Of a DNA stretch of 64,000 nt, positions 11,291-40,169 are shown piece after piece. Numbering within the stretch: position 1 is the first letter of the stretch; every line of letters starts with the position of its first letter. The notes below the pieces were generated by a model, which made no database searches, was not told where the DNA came from, and worked only from the letters and a program-made list of their open reading frames with translations. The translations under genes and the position numbers were made by a program. Origin of the DNA: Chinchilla lanigera. Lineage: Eukaryota; Chordata; Mammalia; Rodentia; Chinchillidae. Location: NCBI RefSeq assembly GCF_000276665.1, contig NW_004955469.1, positions 9,012,025-9,076,024 on the forward strand. Reading direction: 5' to 3'.

Positions 11291-11363
11291 GGGGGATTAG
11301 CTCAAATGGTAGAGCGCTCGCTTAGCATGCGAGAGGTAGCGGGATCGATGCCCGCATCCTCCA
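11291..11363 (+). tRNA. tRNA-Ala (AGC)
   Basis: 73-nt intronless gene. The acceptor strand GGGGGAT pairs with ATCCTCC with one G-U pair; the discriminator base is A. A box: TAGCTCAAATGG. The anticodon AGC is at 11324-11326 in loop TTAGCAT. B-box region: GGGATCGATGCCC, with GATCGATGC in place of the common GTTCGATCC. tRNA-Ala is the recognised ancestor of rodent ID SINEs, many copies of which surround it. It lies about 1.6 kb upstream of the AGBL5 start codon. Confidence 0.95.
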
Positions 11364-11368
11364 CTTGG

Positions 11369-11374
11369 TTTTTT
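11369..11374 (+). terminator. Pol III terminator of tRNA-Ala
   Basis: Six consecutive T residues starting 6 nt after the tRNA end. Confidence 0.9.
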
Positions 11375-11499
11375 CCTATCCCACCAGTGGGCACCTAACA
11401 GCGGCAGGGAGACCCCCGACACCAGGGTGGGTGTGTTCAACATTATACAGCGGAGTGAGGGGTCGGTGGGCGGTAACCAGCCTCACACGCGATTTCTTT

Positions 11500-12090
11500 T
11501 TATTCGTAGGTGAGCCTTTCCTGGCGTTCCACTTGGCCACTTGGCCTTTCCCGCCTCCGGGAAGAGGCCGTTATCCGCCTAGAGAGCAGACGCGGCTGGA
11601 GCGCGCAGGGCTGGAGGCTCATGGGCAAGACCCCAACGGCCGCGGCGCAGGTAGCACTAACGTGCGCGAACGGCGCTGACCAATGGTAGGGCGTTTTACT
11701 GGGCGGGTAGCCAGCTGCGGCCGTGGCCAATAGGCGAGAGACTTCTTGTTTCCTGGCAGAGCGGGGTCCCGGCACCGCAGCGCTAGGGTTTTGTTTGGGT
11801 CCTGGGTGGAGGACCCGGGTGCCGGGGCCCGAGGTGCCGCCTCGCTAGCGGGAGAGGGAGCGGGAGCGCCGGTCCAGAGAGAGGTGAGGGGCTTTGCGTG
11901 GACCGCGGCCCCGCCGGCCCCGCCCCCTTCTCGCAGCCCCCTTCTGCCCGAGCCCTTCTCGACGCCCCCCATCCCCGGCAGGCCGGCTGGCCGCCTTGGC
12001 CGTGGCCTCACCTCCGACCTTAGACCGGGTCTTCCTAGCCCCTCCAGTGTGTCTGTCGGCCCCTCCAGTGCCTCCAAACCCCGCGCTGCT
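11500..12090 (+). promoter_or_regulatory. AGBL5: CpG island / AGBL5 promoter and non-coding exon 1
   Basis: GC- and CpG-rich stretch directly after the tRNA pair, with CCAAT boxes at about 11681 (ACCAATGG) and 11727 (GCCAATAG). A consensus donor (AGAG followed by GTGAGG at 11884) fits a non-coding first exon ending at 11883. This would splice to the acceptor at 12921-12922 before the start codon. The transcription start is inferred, not seen. Confidence 0.65.
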
Positions 12091-12968
12091 CAGGGCAAGC
12101 CCGGGTGTGAGGGTCCTCCACCGGTGGGGGACGAGAAGCCACTCCCTACTCCGAAGACTCGACTGTCCAGCTCTTTTAGGAGTGCTCAGGACACCTATTA
12201 CCCACAGCCACCAGGGTAGCTTTTGCAGAGCTCCAGCGTCTGGAGGCTGGGGGATGGAAACAGACCCATGCCCCAGCTCGAGTAGAGCTGCAGAAACAGA
12301 TGAGCAAAGGCCATGCCTTTCTAGCTTTCTTCCATAGTTTACATAGGATTGGTGCGTCTCCTCCTCTTTTTTCCCCGCCCCACTCAAAAGAAAGGAACTA
12401 GCTCTTCCAGGACTCAGAGGCAACAGTAGAATTCTGTCAGTGCTTGTGAGCACACAGGAGTAAAGGAAGCTATTCATTCAAACATTAAAACAGTCTTTTG
12501 CTCTGCGCTGGAGAGTGCATAGCCAACCTAGGACACGGATCCACAGTGCTCCATTTCTAAATATGGTCCTGTGCTGTGGTTATCCTTCCTAGGTTTGGGA
12601 AATTGACCTCTCTAGTCCCTACTTTTTGGGCTGCAAAAGGCTGAGAGCCAGTGTTTTCAGCACTGTTAATTAAGCCTTTGGGTATTTGATTTGGGAATAG
12701 CTGCTGTGTGGTAAGACGGGTCCTTTTAGGTCAGTGGTGACGCTAAGTGTAAGGTATGGATGTGCTTTCTCTTGGCCTGGCTGGAAGGCTTTTTCCATGT
12801 TCTCCAAGGAAAAAATCTTTTGCTTTGTAGGGCATTCCCTAAGAATGCCTGTCAGTTAGACCTAAAAATCTTGTTTCATTTTTCTCTCCCTTTCTCCCTA
12901 CGCATCCCTCATTTTTCCCTAGCTCTCAGGGCCAGACTGGTGCAAAAGGATGCTTTCCCAGTCCCGTG

Positions 12969-29310
<16,342 letters not shown>

Positions 29311-29627
29311 AAATGCCATTACCTTAATGCCCAAAGTGGGGAACACAATGAAAAATATGCTAGTCCCCCCACCGGCTGCTGACTCCGTGTGACAACCACA
29401 ACTCCTTGGAATGCCAGCCACACTGTCTGAAGCGTTGCAGAGCTTCACCTTGACACAGTACAAAACAGGGACTTACTACCCCTCCCCTCCCTCCACAGCA
29501 CAAGAGTTTGGGACCACAAAAAAATATATATATTTTTGTATTGGGGAGTAGAAAAGAAAGCAGCCCCCATACTGGGACCTATTCAGTGGCAGCTTCTTGT
29601 TCCATAAGGTTAAGAAGACTTTGAGGA

Positions 29628-29633
29628 AATAAA
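29628..29633 (+). promoter_or_regulatory. AGBL5: Poly(A) signal of AGBL5
   Basis: AATAAA 318 bp after the AGBL5 stop codon; the next gene, OST4, converges on it. Confidence 0.8.
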
Positions 29634-30025
29634 ACTTGTTTGGAAAATTCCAGGTGTAGTTGCTTTATATGTTGTGATGGGCAGAAGGGATGAAGTGAAG
29701 TGTGAAGGCCCCTCACACCCTCCATCTGGCCTCAGACTATGTCCTGGAACCCTAGAAAAGAGGGGGAAAGACCTGAGGTAAGGAAAATGCTGTAGCTTTC
29801 CTCTGGGGAATCCTTCAGGAATCAACTCCCATCTTCCCGTTCCCTCTACATTTCTGACCCACACTTTAGGTTGGTTCCCAAGACCCTCCCACCCTCCTCT
29901 GCTTGTGGGTCTACAGTACCAACCCCTAAGACAATACCCTTGGCCTCGCATGAAAATAAAAGCCTACATCTTTCACCCCATCTCAAAAAAAAAAAAAAAA
30001 TCTGCCAAAATAAAACCTTAACCGA

Positions 30026-30180
30026 GCCGGGGATGATAGCACACCCCTGTAATCCCAGCACTCGACAGGCTGAGGCAGGAAGATTCCTGTGAATTCGAGG
30101 CCAGCCTGGGTTACAAAGTGAGTTGAAGGCCAGCCTGAAATGCACAGCGAGACCCTGTCTCAGGAAAAAACAAAAACAAA
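30026..30180 (+). repeat. B1-like SINE
   Basis: GCCGGGGATGATAGCACACC start, TACAAAGTGAG internal duplication, CCTGTCTCAGGAAAAAAC tail. Lies between the 3' ends of AGBL5 and OST4. Confidence 0.92.
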
Positions 30181-30574
30181 CCCCAATAACCTCGGGAAAG
30201 CGGAGGCTAGTTAAATGAAGAGCGCAAAGCCTCATCCTTGGATGGCACCTCAGTATCTACCCTTGTTCCTACCGGTGCCAGCACCTCCTTGTAACCATAC
30301 CCCAACTTGAGCGTCTGCCTCGGGGAACCCCAGAAGGATGGGGACTGAGGATCGGAAACCCGCCCCTATCCCGGCAGGGAGAAAGAGCAGGGCACTGCAA
30401 GGAACCCACTATGTGCGGATAAAAGGACCCAGTTCTGGAGTAGCATGCTTGGCCCGACATCATTTGGTTTCAGATCTCGAACCCTTCAGGCCCTGGCACG
30501 GCCTCACCACTGAGCGATCCGGGGCCGGGCGCTACAGCTCCAGACCGTTACCTGGGGCGGAGAAAGCGCCACTT

Positions 30575-30811
<237 letters not shown>

Positions 30812-30815
30812 TCAC

Positions 30816-31430
30816 CTGACCAGCTCCACTGCGCTCCGCCGCGGCTCCAACGCGGCCTACACACAAGCACTAGCTGAACTACCTAGGCCGGAACTTCGTA
30901 GCGCCAGCGGGGTCCAACCCGGCACTTCCGGCCGGATGGCGCGTCAGAATGGCCACTCTAGCCTCATCATCTCGCCGGCTCTAGCGCCGCGCGCAAGGGG
31001 CGGGGTCTCGGGACTGGCCGCGGGAGGTTGTCCCGCCGAGGGGGAGTGGGCGGGGCCGCGGGAACGTGCTTCAGCCCTGAGCGGTGCAGCTGGCTGCAGC
31101 TGGCAGTGCCCGCGAGGCAGTTAGCGAGGCAGTGGTGGCCGCACTGCGGAGCCAAGGACTGGCTAGGCTGCGGCGGTGGGGCCGGGTGGGAGACTCAGTC
31201 TGACCGCAGGTCGCAGCCCCCTTCCTGCCCCGACCCCCCGCACTACTGCCGACCCTTCGCTTCCCGCCCGGCCCGGCCAGGTGCTTCCTTTAAGTCCTGC
31301 TCTCACGGTCCCCTCCCTGGCTCGGGCGGCGGGAACAGAGTGGAAGGCGTCGCAAAAAGGCTCAGGGCTGGGGCTCCCGGGGCTCCTCTTGCCGGGTCAG
31401 CCCTTCCGACCCCATCCTTCGACTAAGTAG
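30816..31430. promoter_or_regulatory. OST4: CpG island with OST4 promoter and leader exon
   Basis: CpG-dense region upstream of the OST4 leader exon. On the minus strand it has a consensus ETS/GABP site CCGGAAGTG with its core at 30923-30931, and a nearby plus-strand GATGGCGCG resembling YY1-type initiators. The exact start site is not visible. Whether the island also drives plus-strand transcription cannot be told. Confidence 0.7.
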
Positions 31431-31449
31431 GTCGACCCTGACTGTGACC

Positions 31450-33650
31450 TAACCAGTACCTCCCTTGCGCGGATCCTTGCCTCCACCCCACTCGTGGAGC
31501 TGGAAGTCGGAAAAGGCGGACCCTCCCCGCATCAACACCCAAACCACGGGACCTAGGCCAAGTGGGAAATCACCCCCCGCCGGATGTGAGGGAGGGGGTA
31601 AGGGAGGAAAGGCCAAGACAAGCAGGAAAGGTCGCAGGTTCGGGTCAGAAAAAGGGGGTGGCTGCGGTAGGCTGCTGACCGTCTCCAGTGAGGGAAGTAG
31701 CACCCTGGAGCCCTGCAACCCTCTGCCCAGCGAGAACCTTCTCCCCCTTACTCCTTGCTTTCTCTGAGCTTCACCATAAAAGGGAACGGCGAGGAGCCAG
31801 ACGGGGCCGGGGGCTGGGCGGTTGCTCGGCTGTCAGGGGTAATAGAAGCCAGTTGCTTTGCGGTAGAGGGGGGCCAGGGCCCAGGGGAGGCCTGTGCTTC
31901 TCTGAGCCAAAGAAAACTACAGGAGCTGCCATGGGGCACCAACGGCAAGGACAGGGGACCAGCGTGTCTCGTGTGTGCACAGTGAGCTGGGATTGCCCTA
32001 TCCCAAGTTGGCTTCCCTGGCCAGAAGCCATCCACAGTTTGTGTCCCATCATCCCCCATCCCCCGTTCAGGACGGCGGCTCCTAAACCCAAATCCTGCTT
32101 GGTTTATAGTTCTCCTGTCCTCCCTCCAGCTCTCCCTAGAGCCCCCACCATTTCCCAGAAGTTTCATATTTACAATCCCAGGCGCCCGCAGCCCTCCACG
32201 TAACACGGGGAAACCCAGACACGTCCCCTTTTCATCCCTTCTCTGAACTGCTCTGTTCCCAGCTCTGCTTGGAGGCAGTGAAGGATCTAGATCTTAAAGG
32301 ATTACACATCATTGTGCTTCATGTTTCCTGGAAATTTGAAGCAGACCCAAGTCCAACCAGACACTTAGGTCTACTGTTTGATCACAACTAGAGCTCCTTT
32401 TTAAAATAAGCTGCACCTCCAGGCTGACCCTTTCTAGATTGCAGATTACACAAGAGAAATCCCTGGAAAATGCTTCAGATTTCCAAGGCTATGCTGAAAC
32501 CAGCTGACCCAGGTACAGTATCCTACTATCACAGCTGAAGGACACCTTCAAGATCATTTTATAAAGAAGGAAATGGAGGCCCAGAAGGTAACCTGGCCAT
32601 GCTTCTACATTCCATGTCGAACTGTGGACTCTAGGATGTCCTAGGGTCAGGGGCAAGAAGGAAAGGATTTATTTTAGAAGTACCCAGAAGTGTCCTTCAC
32701 CTCTCAGCACTTCCTGTGCCTAGGTCAGCCAAGTCTTTATCAGCCTTGAATGGGTCATTTGGCCTAGTGCCTGGAAGAACTGAAATAAGAAATGGTCTCC
32801 TGGACCAAACAAGACTCAGCTAAGAACTGACAAGGCTTGAAAACAGCTTGGATGGAAAAGTATGTGGGAAGGAAGACAGGCAAAGTGTCTCCTGGGGGGG
32901 AGGGGAGGGAGATGATGGAGGAGTGGGATTATGGAGGGGTACTTACAGAGCTTAGCATCTGTCCTTAGTGTGACGTTTTCAAGGAAAGGACATGAGGCCA
33001 GGAGTTTGCTTAGGAGTGAAAAAGCAGTAGACCTGGGGAAAGGAGGACTGGGCCTCGAATCCAGCGAGGTTGGCTCCTGAAGTTTTATACCTGAAAGGAA
33101 AACAAAATTGTTTGCATTTGGGGAGCAGTGGATCTTGGCTCAAACTCTCACAAGCTTAAGCTGAGTTGGCATGTGCAAGGCCCAATTCACTTGATGCCCC
33201 CCTTTTCCACCCGATATTCAGTCCTCCGATGGGAGGTATTAGACATAAATTTTCCCTTTTGCCAGTGCTTGTGCGTATCCTGACTGTGGGCTCGTGTGTT
33301 CCTGCTCAGTCTGTGATGACTGAATGAATGAGTTCATTTCGTAGTATGGCCAAGAGTTTGGAAATCCCCTATCCTGAAGAACTTATAAAATAGATCCTGT
33401 CCTAGTGTCCCACGGACTTGGCCTTTTTTAGTGTTAGCAGTTCTTGCCAATCGCTTTGGAAATTTGTGGCTGCCTGCCGATACCGTCGTCACCACACCAT
33501 GCCACCATCACTCCTGCTTTATTTCAGATCACACAAATGTTTATGTCAGCTCTTAGGTTCTGACTCCTAATTATAGGACTAAATGCAATGCAACCAATTG
33601 CAATTGCATTTCAAAGCCAACATTTTTACTTGACATACCTCAACTGTACA
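31450..33650. other. Intergenic, unique
   Basis: Between OST4 and EMILIN1. No conserved coding exon or clear repeat core was recognised; only short open frames without family resemblance. Confidence 0.4.
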
Positions 33651-33659
33651 ACAACAAAG

Positions 33660-33768
33660 GGGGACAGGGTCTCACTATATTGCCCAGGCTGACCTCAAAC
33701 TCTTGGTGGTCCTCTTGCCTCAGCTTCCTGATTGCTGGGATTATAGGCATGTGCGACCACGCCTGGCA
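33660..33768 (-). repeat. B1-like SINE
   Basis: Reverse core GGGACAGGGTCTCACTATAT through GCGACCACGCCTGGC. Confidence 0.75.
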
Positions 33769-34298
33769 ACATAGTACAACAAAATATGAACTCCAGGGAG
33801 CAGGAGAGGGAATGGGTAATAAGTAGGCAGTGACAAGATCACTAGGATAATTTTGTAGGTCATGAGAGATCCCTGAAAGGAGAGGAGAAAGAACAGAGAA
33901 GGAAAACTCCTACTTGCAGCCCAGGTACTCTGGAGGGGAAGTGGACTGGCTTCCTGCCAGGGCCTGGAACTGTTGCAGAGACCAGGGACAAAGCTACAAC
34001 TTTTCACTGACAACCTTTGAAATCAGGATCTCTTATGAACACTTTCTTCAAGTCTGCCCCTGTGATGGTCCCTAAACCTCTAAAGACCAGCCACATGTTT
34101 TCATTTGTTTGGTTCTAGAATTTACTTTCTTTGCTCTGACTTTGCATCAGCATTTTTTCCCCAGCCATCCAGATCACATTCTAGGCCAGAGGACATCAGT
34201 AGTCGGTAACCCAGAGTCACACTGAAGATTCAGTGACATCCATTCTCATACCCTCCAGTGCCCTGCTAGTGGTTCCCAGAATCCAGGTCCACATTTCT

Positions 34299-34458
34299 TT
34301 TGTTTTGTGTTTTGTTTTGTTTTGAGACAGGGGTCACTATGTAGTTCAGGCTGCCTGTGAACTCACTTTGTAATCCAGGCTGGCCTTGAAATCATGGGAA
34401 TCCTCCTGCCTCAGCCTCCTAAATGCTGGGATTACAGGCCTGTGCCACCACACCCAGC
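34299..34458 (-). repeat. B1-like SINE
   Basis: TTTTGTTTTG tail side, GAGACAGGGGTCACTATGTA, CCTCCTGCCTCAGCCTCC and CCACCACACCCAGC end. Confidence 0.88.
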
Positions 34459-34902
34459 ATGAAGTCCACATTTTTAATCATTTCCTGGACATTTATTTTC
34501 ACTACAATGTGTTTGTTACTCTAATCTTAAATCTGGTATGTCCAAACTAAGATCATCTTCCCCTCCAACCTTCAGACCTGCTCTTCTTTCTATCCTCCCT
34601 ATTTTGGGTCAAACTCTGGAATCACCTCTGGAGTATCCTTTCATCCGGTCTCTTACTACCAGTCACCAAGCAGCCACAATCCTCCCTTTTTTTTCATGGT
34701 CATTGTCACCACCAGAGCCTGTCTGCATCACTTTGCAGAGTAGCATGTGGAAGAGGCCCTAGGAAACAGACTTTTGAGGTGGCATGGGATTTGCTGAAAG
34801 TCAGTGGTAGTTGGGGAGAGGAGGGTATTTGAGGTAGGGGAGAAAAAAATCAAGATAGGTAGAAAGTAGACAAAGAAAATCATACTTTAAAAACTGTACC
34901 TT

Positions 34903-35012
34903 GGGGCTGGGGATGTAGCTCAGCGGCAAAGTGCCTCCCTGGCAACCGCAAGGTCATAAGTTCGATTCCTGGTACTGGAAGAAAAACAAAACAAAAAGAA
35001 ACAACAACAACA
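34903..35012 (+). repeat. ID-like SINE
   Basis: GGGCTGGGGATGTAGCTCAG start, CGATTCCTGGTACTGG end, (ACAACA)-rich tail. Duplication AAAAACTGTACCTT at 34889-34902 and 35013-35026. Confidence 0.94.
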
Positions 35013-35205
35013 AAAAACTGTACCTTTAAGAAGACTACAACTTCCAGGGCACAGTCAGTTACCCAAGGCTATCCATATTGGCATCCCTTAGGCTGTTTTT
35101 TTTTTCCAGATGCATCATACTCAAAATTTCTTAAGGATAAGCCCATACAGCTTAGTCGAGAAAGTAAAGGGCTGGAATCTGATGCTGAGAGAAAGAAAAT
35201 TCAGA

Positions 35206-35370
35206 TCCAGGCGTCATGGTGCACACCTGTAATCCCAGCTCCTAGGGAGGCTGAGGCAGGAGGATCTTCGGGATTTCGAGACCAGCCTGGGCTACAAAGT
35301 GAGCTCAAGGCCAGCCTGAACTGCATAGCAAGACCCTGTCTCAGAAAAAGACCAAAAAAAAAAAAAATTT
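35206..35370 (+). repeat. B1-like SINE
   Basis: CCAGGCGTCATGGTGCACAC start, two-part TACAAAGTGAGC duplication, GACCCTGTCTCAG and poly(A) tail. Confidence 0.92.
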
Positions 35371-35399
35371 TTTTTAAAGAACGCTTAGGTCATCCATCT

Positions 35400-37550
35400 A
35401 AAAAAAACCCCCAAAACCTAGGCACTTGCCTTTCACCAGTAAAATGGGCCACTGTCTTCCTGCGGGTGGGCAAGGTGGAACTTCCTATAGATGCACAGAT
35501 CCCATAGCTTCCTCTCCCTCAGGAGAAACATAAATGTTCCGTGTTCTAGGAAATAATGTGCCTCATCTCTGAACACCCTCACACCACTCTTTTTTTTTTA
35601 AGAGAAAAGAAAGAACAATAAAGACAATGATACAGAATTTCAAAACAAGATAATAGAAAATTAACAATGGCTAGTATATCGTGTATTATTATCTTCAAAG
35701 TAGTTGCTCAGATTACAAGATTTAAGCATGCCAAACTGATCAAACAGTATGAGCTTCTTTTCAGTGAACTGATGGAAATGAGTAGCATTATTATCTTAGC
35801 TATCTTCTGTATGGGTATTTTTTTCTTCCCCCTTCCCAGTTGTTCTTACCTTTTGAGCAGTTTCTTTCCCTTCTGCAGTACCTATCCTCACACCCCTCTT
35901 GAGTGTGTACTTTTCCTTCCTAAATAAATCCCTTTATGCCTCTTACCGATGCATCCCAAAAATTCTCTTTCTGTGATGGAAGTCATTGAACCCACAATCT
36001 ATCATATGGTGGATGAGTCAAGTTTCCCTTCCTGTTTTGGGACATCCTAGCACCATGTCGAGTGACACCCTGTCCAATGTTGTCCTGACCTCTTCTTCAC
36101 TCTGTGCATGAATATATTCCTCTGCTCAAAGCCTTGCTGCTGAACCTCCTAATCAGCCATTTGAATCTCTCCCTAATTTGTTCACAATCTACCTCTCCGG
36201 CTTCTGTCTTGCCCCTGCTTGACACAGGTAAGAGCTAACATTTACTGAGCATTTACCATGTCTGAGGCATGTTCAAAAGTATCTACATCACTCTCATGAA
36301 CCTAGGGAGGAGGGTATTATTATTAATAGTATTCCTATGCTGTTTACAAGGAAATTAAGGCAGACCACTTTCCCTGAGCCTGAAATTCCCTCACACACAC
36401 TTGAACTGACAGCACTGACAAGTTCTGTCTTTTCCAGCCGCTCTCCTCTGACTACCCCCAGCAGCCAGCTGTCTCCTCCCTCCTCCTAGCCAGAACACAC
36501 ATCATCCCTTTGTCCATGCCTCTTGGCAGTTGGTCCGTCCTGCACTGTGACCATTCTGTTTTGGGGCTGTGTCCCATTTTCCAGCAGCCTGAGTTGCTCT
36601 TTAGTCGGCAGCAGCTGAGTCTTGGGTTTGCCTTTGCTCCGCAGGCACCTCCATGGTACCGGGCACACGGCATTCTCCCAGTTCCTTTCTACCTCGGCTT
36701 CTCTCTCCCCAGCAGCCCACACACCACAAAGACCCTGGTCCAGACATGCTGCTGAGGTCCAGGCTCACAGATGAGCTGCTCCACCAGGGGTTTCTGACAG
36801 GCTGCAGACAGGAGACGTGCCACAGGCTTGGGAGTGACTTCCTTTACTGCTACACTCAGGTCTCAATTTACCTTTGCTTGCCCCACCACCACACACACAC
36901 ACACACCCTCTAGTAATGCCCTGACCTTCACCAAAACAACCCCAGTGCTCATATGTATTTGGGCCTTTTATGAAAGAGAGTCTGTCTTCTCTTGCTCACA
37001 TCCCCTCCGTTTCCAGCTTCCTTTCCTCCTTGTGTCTTCCCTGGGTTTCCTGCCTGCCTCAGTGGAGCTCTTTTTTCTCCCTGGCCCAGGAGTCCCCTCT
37101 CCTCTTGTGCTCCTTTGTCCTGAGTCACCCACCTGGCTATTTAGAGTCTATGCTCTGCTCTACCACTGATTTGCCCTGTTGCCTGGGACAAGTTACCTTC
37201 CCACCATGGGCCTCAAAGTTCCCAGCCCTAAAACAAGGCAGCTGGACCAGATGGTGCAGGAGGGTCTCAGGCCCTGCGCGTTCCTTCTCCCCTGCACAGT
37301 CCTGTCCCCCTGCTCTCTCCTTGGGGCTGCCTCTTTGTCTTCTCCCTTAGGACGCTGTCCTGGCCCGGAGGAGCTGAGGCTCTGGCTCCCAATCCCCATC
37401 CCAGTCACCAGCCTGGGCCTCCTGTGCAGCTTTGGCCCAGGCTCCATGTGGCCTGTCTGAGGGACTGGCTCCAAGCCAGGCGGTAACTCCACATTTCTCT
37501 GTTTTTCCTTTTTTTTCTCTCTTTCCCGGAGTTAACAAGAAGCAGATGTG
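35400..37550. other. Intergenic, upstream of EMILIN1
   Basis: No recognised gene. It contains a short (CA)n at about 36892-36906, and otherwise unique sequence becoming GC-rich towards EMILIN1. Confidence 0.4.
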
Positions 37551-37559
37551 GCGTATGGT

Positions 37560-38098
37560 GGTTGGAGAGGTGGGGGGAGGAAGGGGGAGGCTGGACCGCC
37601 AGCCAGACAGGGGGAGGGCGGGGAGGGAACCGGGAGGGAGGAGGCGGCCCGCCCCACAGTCACTCCTGCGCCTCTGAACAGCCACAGGGGCAAAGCCCTG
37701 TCACCCCGCAGGATCTAGTCATCAGGGAAAGGACAGGGACACCAGAAGCGGGCCAGCTGAAGCAAGGGGGCAGAGACCCAGGAAGCAGCATCTAGAAGGG
37801 TAGGAGCCAGGCACAGGAGGCCAGGGGCCCAGAGAACAGACTCCCCTCAGAAGTGGAGAAGAGGAGAGCGGAAGGAACCGAGGGAGGGACAGACGGGAGC
37901 CTGAGGAGGGAAGAGGGGGAGAGGGGTCAGGCCCAGCAGCCAAGGAGGAGGCGTGTGGCTGGGGGCTGCCGGCAGGAAGCAGGGACAGGACTGGCCCAGC
38001 GTGCTGTCCCCTGGAGCAGCAGCATCCCCTGGGGCCGGCAGAGGCTCCAGTGGTCAGTCCGGGATGTGTCTCTGAGGGCAGCCTCAAAGTGCCCCGCC
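37560..38098 (+). promoter_or_regulatory. EMILIN1: EMILIN1 proximal promoter / 5' UTR region
   Basis: Purine- and GC-rich with several GGGAGG/GGGCGGGG motifs (for example around 37615) and no TATA box. A four-codon upstream frame (ATG at 38064, TGA at 38073-38075) precedes the main start. The transcription start cannot be fixed by eye. Confidence 0.5.
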
Positions 38099-40079
38099 AT
38101 GGCCTCCAGCACCTTCTGGAGCTGCTACCTCTGCTGCCTGCTGACCACAGCTGTGCAGGCTGCCAGCTACCCACCTCGAGGTTACAGTCTCTACACAGGG
38201 AGCAGCCGGGCCCTCAGCCCAGGGGAACCCCAGGCCCAGAGCGCTCCCCGGCCTGCCAGCCGCCACAGGTAAGAGTCTGGGTCCCGGCCCAGGGTGGGAG
38301 GCTGGTGGGAGGGCAGTCAAAAGGTGGGTGTGCTGGCCGCCCTCCCTGGGCTTCGGCCCTAATTCAGGGAAGAGGGGAGAGAGAAGCCCATCCATCAGTG
38401 GTCCTCACATGCCCACCTTTCTGTGGGGCCTTTATCAGGGTCCAGGCTGGCTAAGTGGGATCAGCTCCCTGCTCCTCCCTACCAGGACCTGCAGCTCTGT
38501 GCCCAGGCAAACTGCCGAGCTGGCCTTCCCGCCAGCTGCCAGCTACATGCCGGCCCTGGATCCTCAGGCAAACCTTTTGTTCCTTTAGGGCTCCCTGGCC
38601 CTGTCCAGTAACCCACAATTCTGATACCACTCTTGCATTGCCCTCTTCACCTTCTTGCGGCCATGGGTCAGAAGCCGCACAATGGGGCCCAGAGTGCAGG
38701 CTGCAAGCCCCCAGGGGACAGAGCTCATCAGTGGCTTATTCTCTCTTTAACCCTGTGCTGGATCAGCCGGCCTTGTCCTCTCCCTTGAGGTCAGCGTGGA
38801 AAAGCCATGTCTAGGGGACTCTCCGCAGGGACCCAGCTGGCTGGCTCGCACACAGCATAGCACGGCCAGAAGGGACACAAATGACTGTGAACGTAGAGGT
38901 TCCCCAGCTCACCACAGCCATGAGCACTGACTTCTCTGCAGCTGCAGTTTCCCATTTGGTGCTTCTCCCCATCTTGAAAAGTCTTTCTGTGCTCTGGCTG
39001 CACAGGAAAGCGTGGGGGCCGCCACCCATTGATCCCCAAGGGCCTTTCATCCATTGATCCTCCCTCAGCCCCTCTCGGAGCCCCAGGCTCTGCTCTGGGC
39101 CATGTGTCTCTGGTCCTTGAACCCAGGTAGGGTTGTACCTATAGGAACTGGTGTGCCTACGTGGTGACCCGGACAGTGAGCTGTGTCCTTGGGGATGGAG
39201 TGGAGACCTTCATCAAGCCGGACTACCAGCCTTGCAGCTGGGGCCAGCCCCAGTGTCCACGAAACATCATGTGAGTCCCCAGCACCAGGGGATGGGCACT
39301 TGGGAGTTGCACAGGCACAGAAGGTGGAGGAGGCAATTCAGGGAGTCTGCAAAGTAGGTAGCAAGTAGGAAGCGGGACAAGGCTTCGGTCAGAATCCCTG
39401 TGGGGGAGATGCCAAGGAGAGCGCTTGCTGGCAGGATACAGTGGACACATGTCCCTTACCTGTCACCCAACATGCCTTCTCTGGGACAAGTATCCTCCAG
39501 GGGAGGAGCTCAAGGTTCCTGCATCAGGTGTGTATGGGGGATGGTGGCAGGACAGGGATGTGGTCTTTGGCCAAAAAGCTGACAGCTGTCAACTAAGTAA
39601 GGCCACATGCTGGCCAGAAAGGGGAACCTAGCCTGAGGGACAGGCCTTGCTCACTAGGAGTTGCCCACCTCTGAGCACACAGACTGGGATCACAGAGCAC
39701 AGAGAGATTACAGAGGCCCCTCTCTGCCTCTGCCAGGTACCGCAGCTTCCTTCGCCCTCGCTACCGTGTGGTCTACAAGACAGTGACAGACATGGAGTGG
39801 CGGTGCTGTCAGGGGTATGGGGGAGATGACTGTGCAGAGGGTCTTGCCCCCGCATTGGGCCCTACACCCTCCACACCACATCCCCGGCCCCAGCCTGCCC
39901 GCCCCAACCTCTCTGGCTCCAGTGCAGGCAGCCACCTCAGCGGACTAGGGGGAGAAGGTGAGTGTGGGAGCTGCTGACAGGGTGAGCAGAGATCACACTG
40001 GGGGGAACATGGGCAAGGCAGCGGACGGGAGTCCTCGTGCTATAAGTGAGAGAGAAGAGGGTTAATGAGGTCCCTAAGA

Positions 40080-40169
<90 letters not shown>

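Noticed and set aside
11845..12477. 210-codon minus-strand frame over the AGBL5 CpG island
   Set aside because: Compositional frame in GC-rich DNA; Arg/Gly/Pro-rich with no family resemblance.
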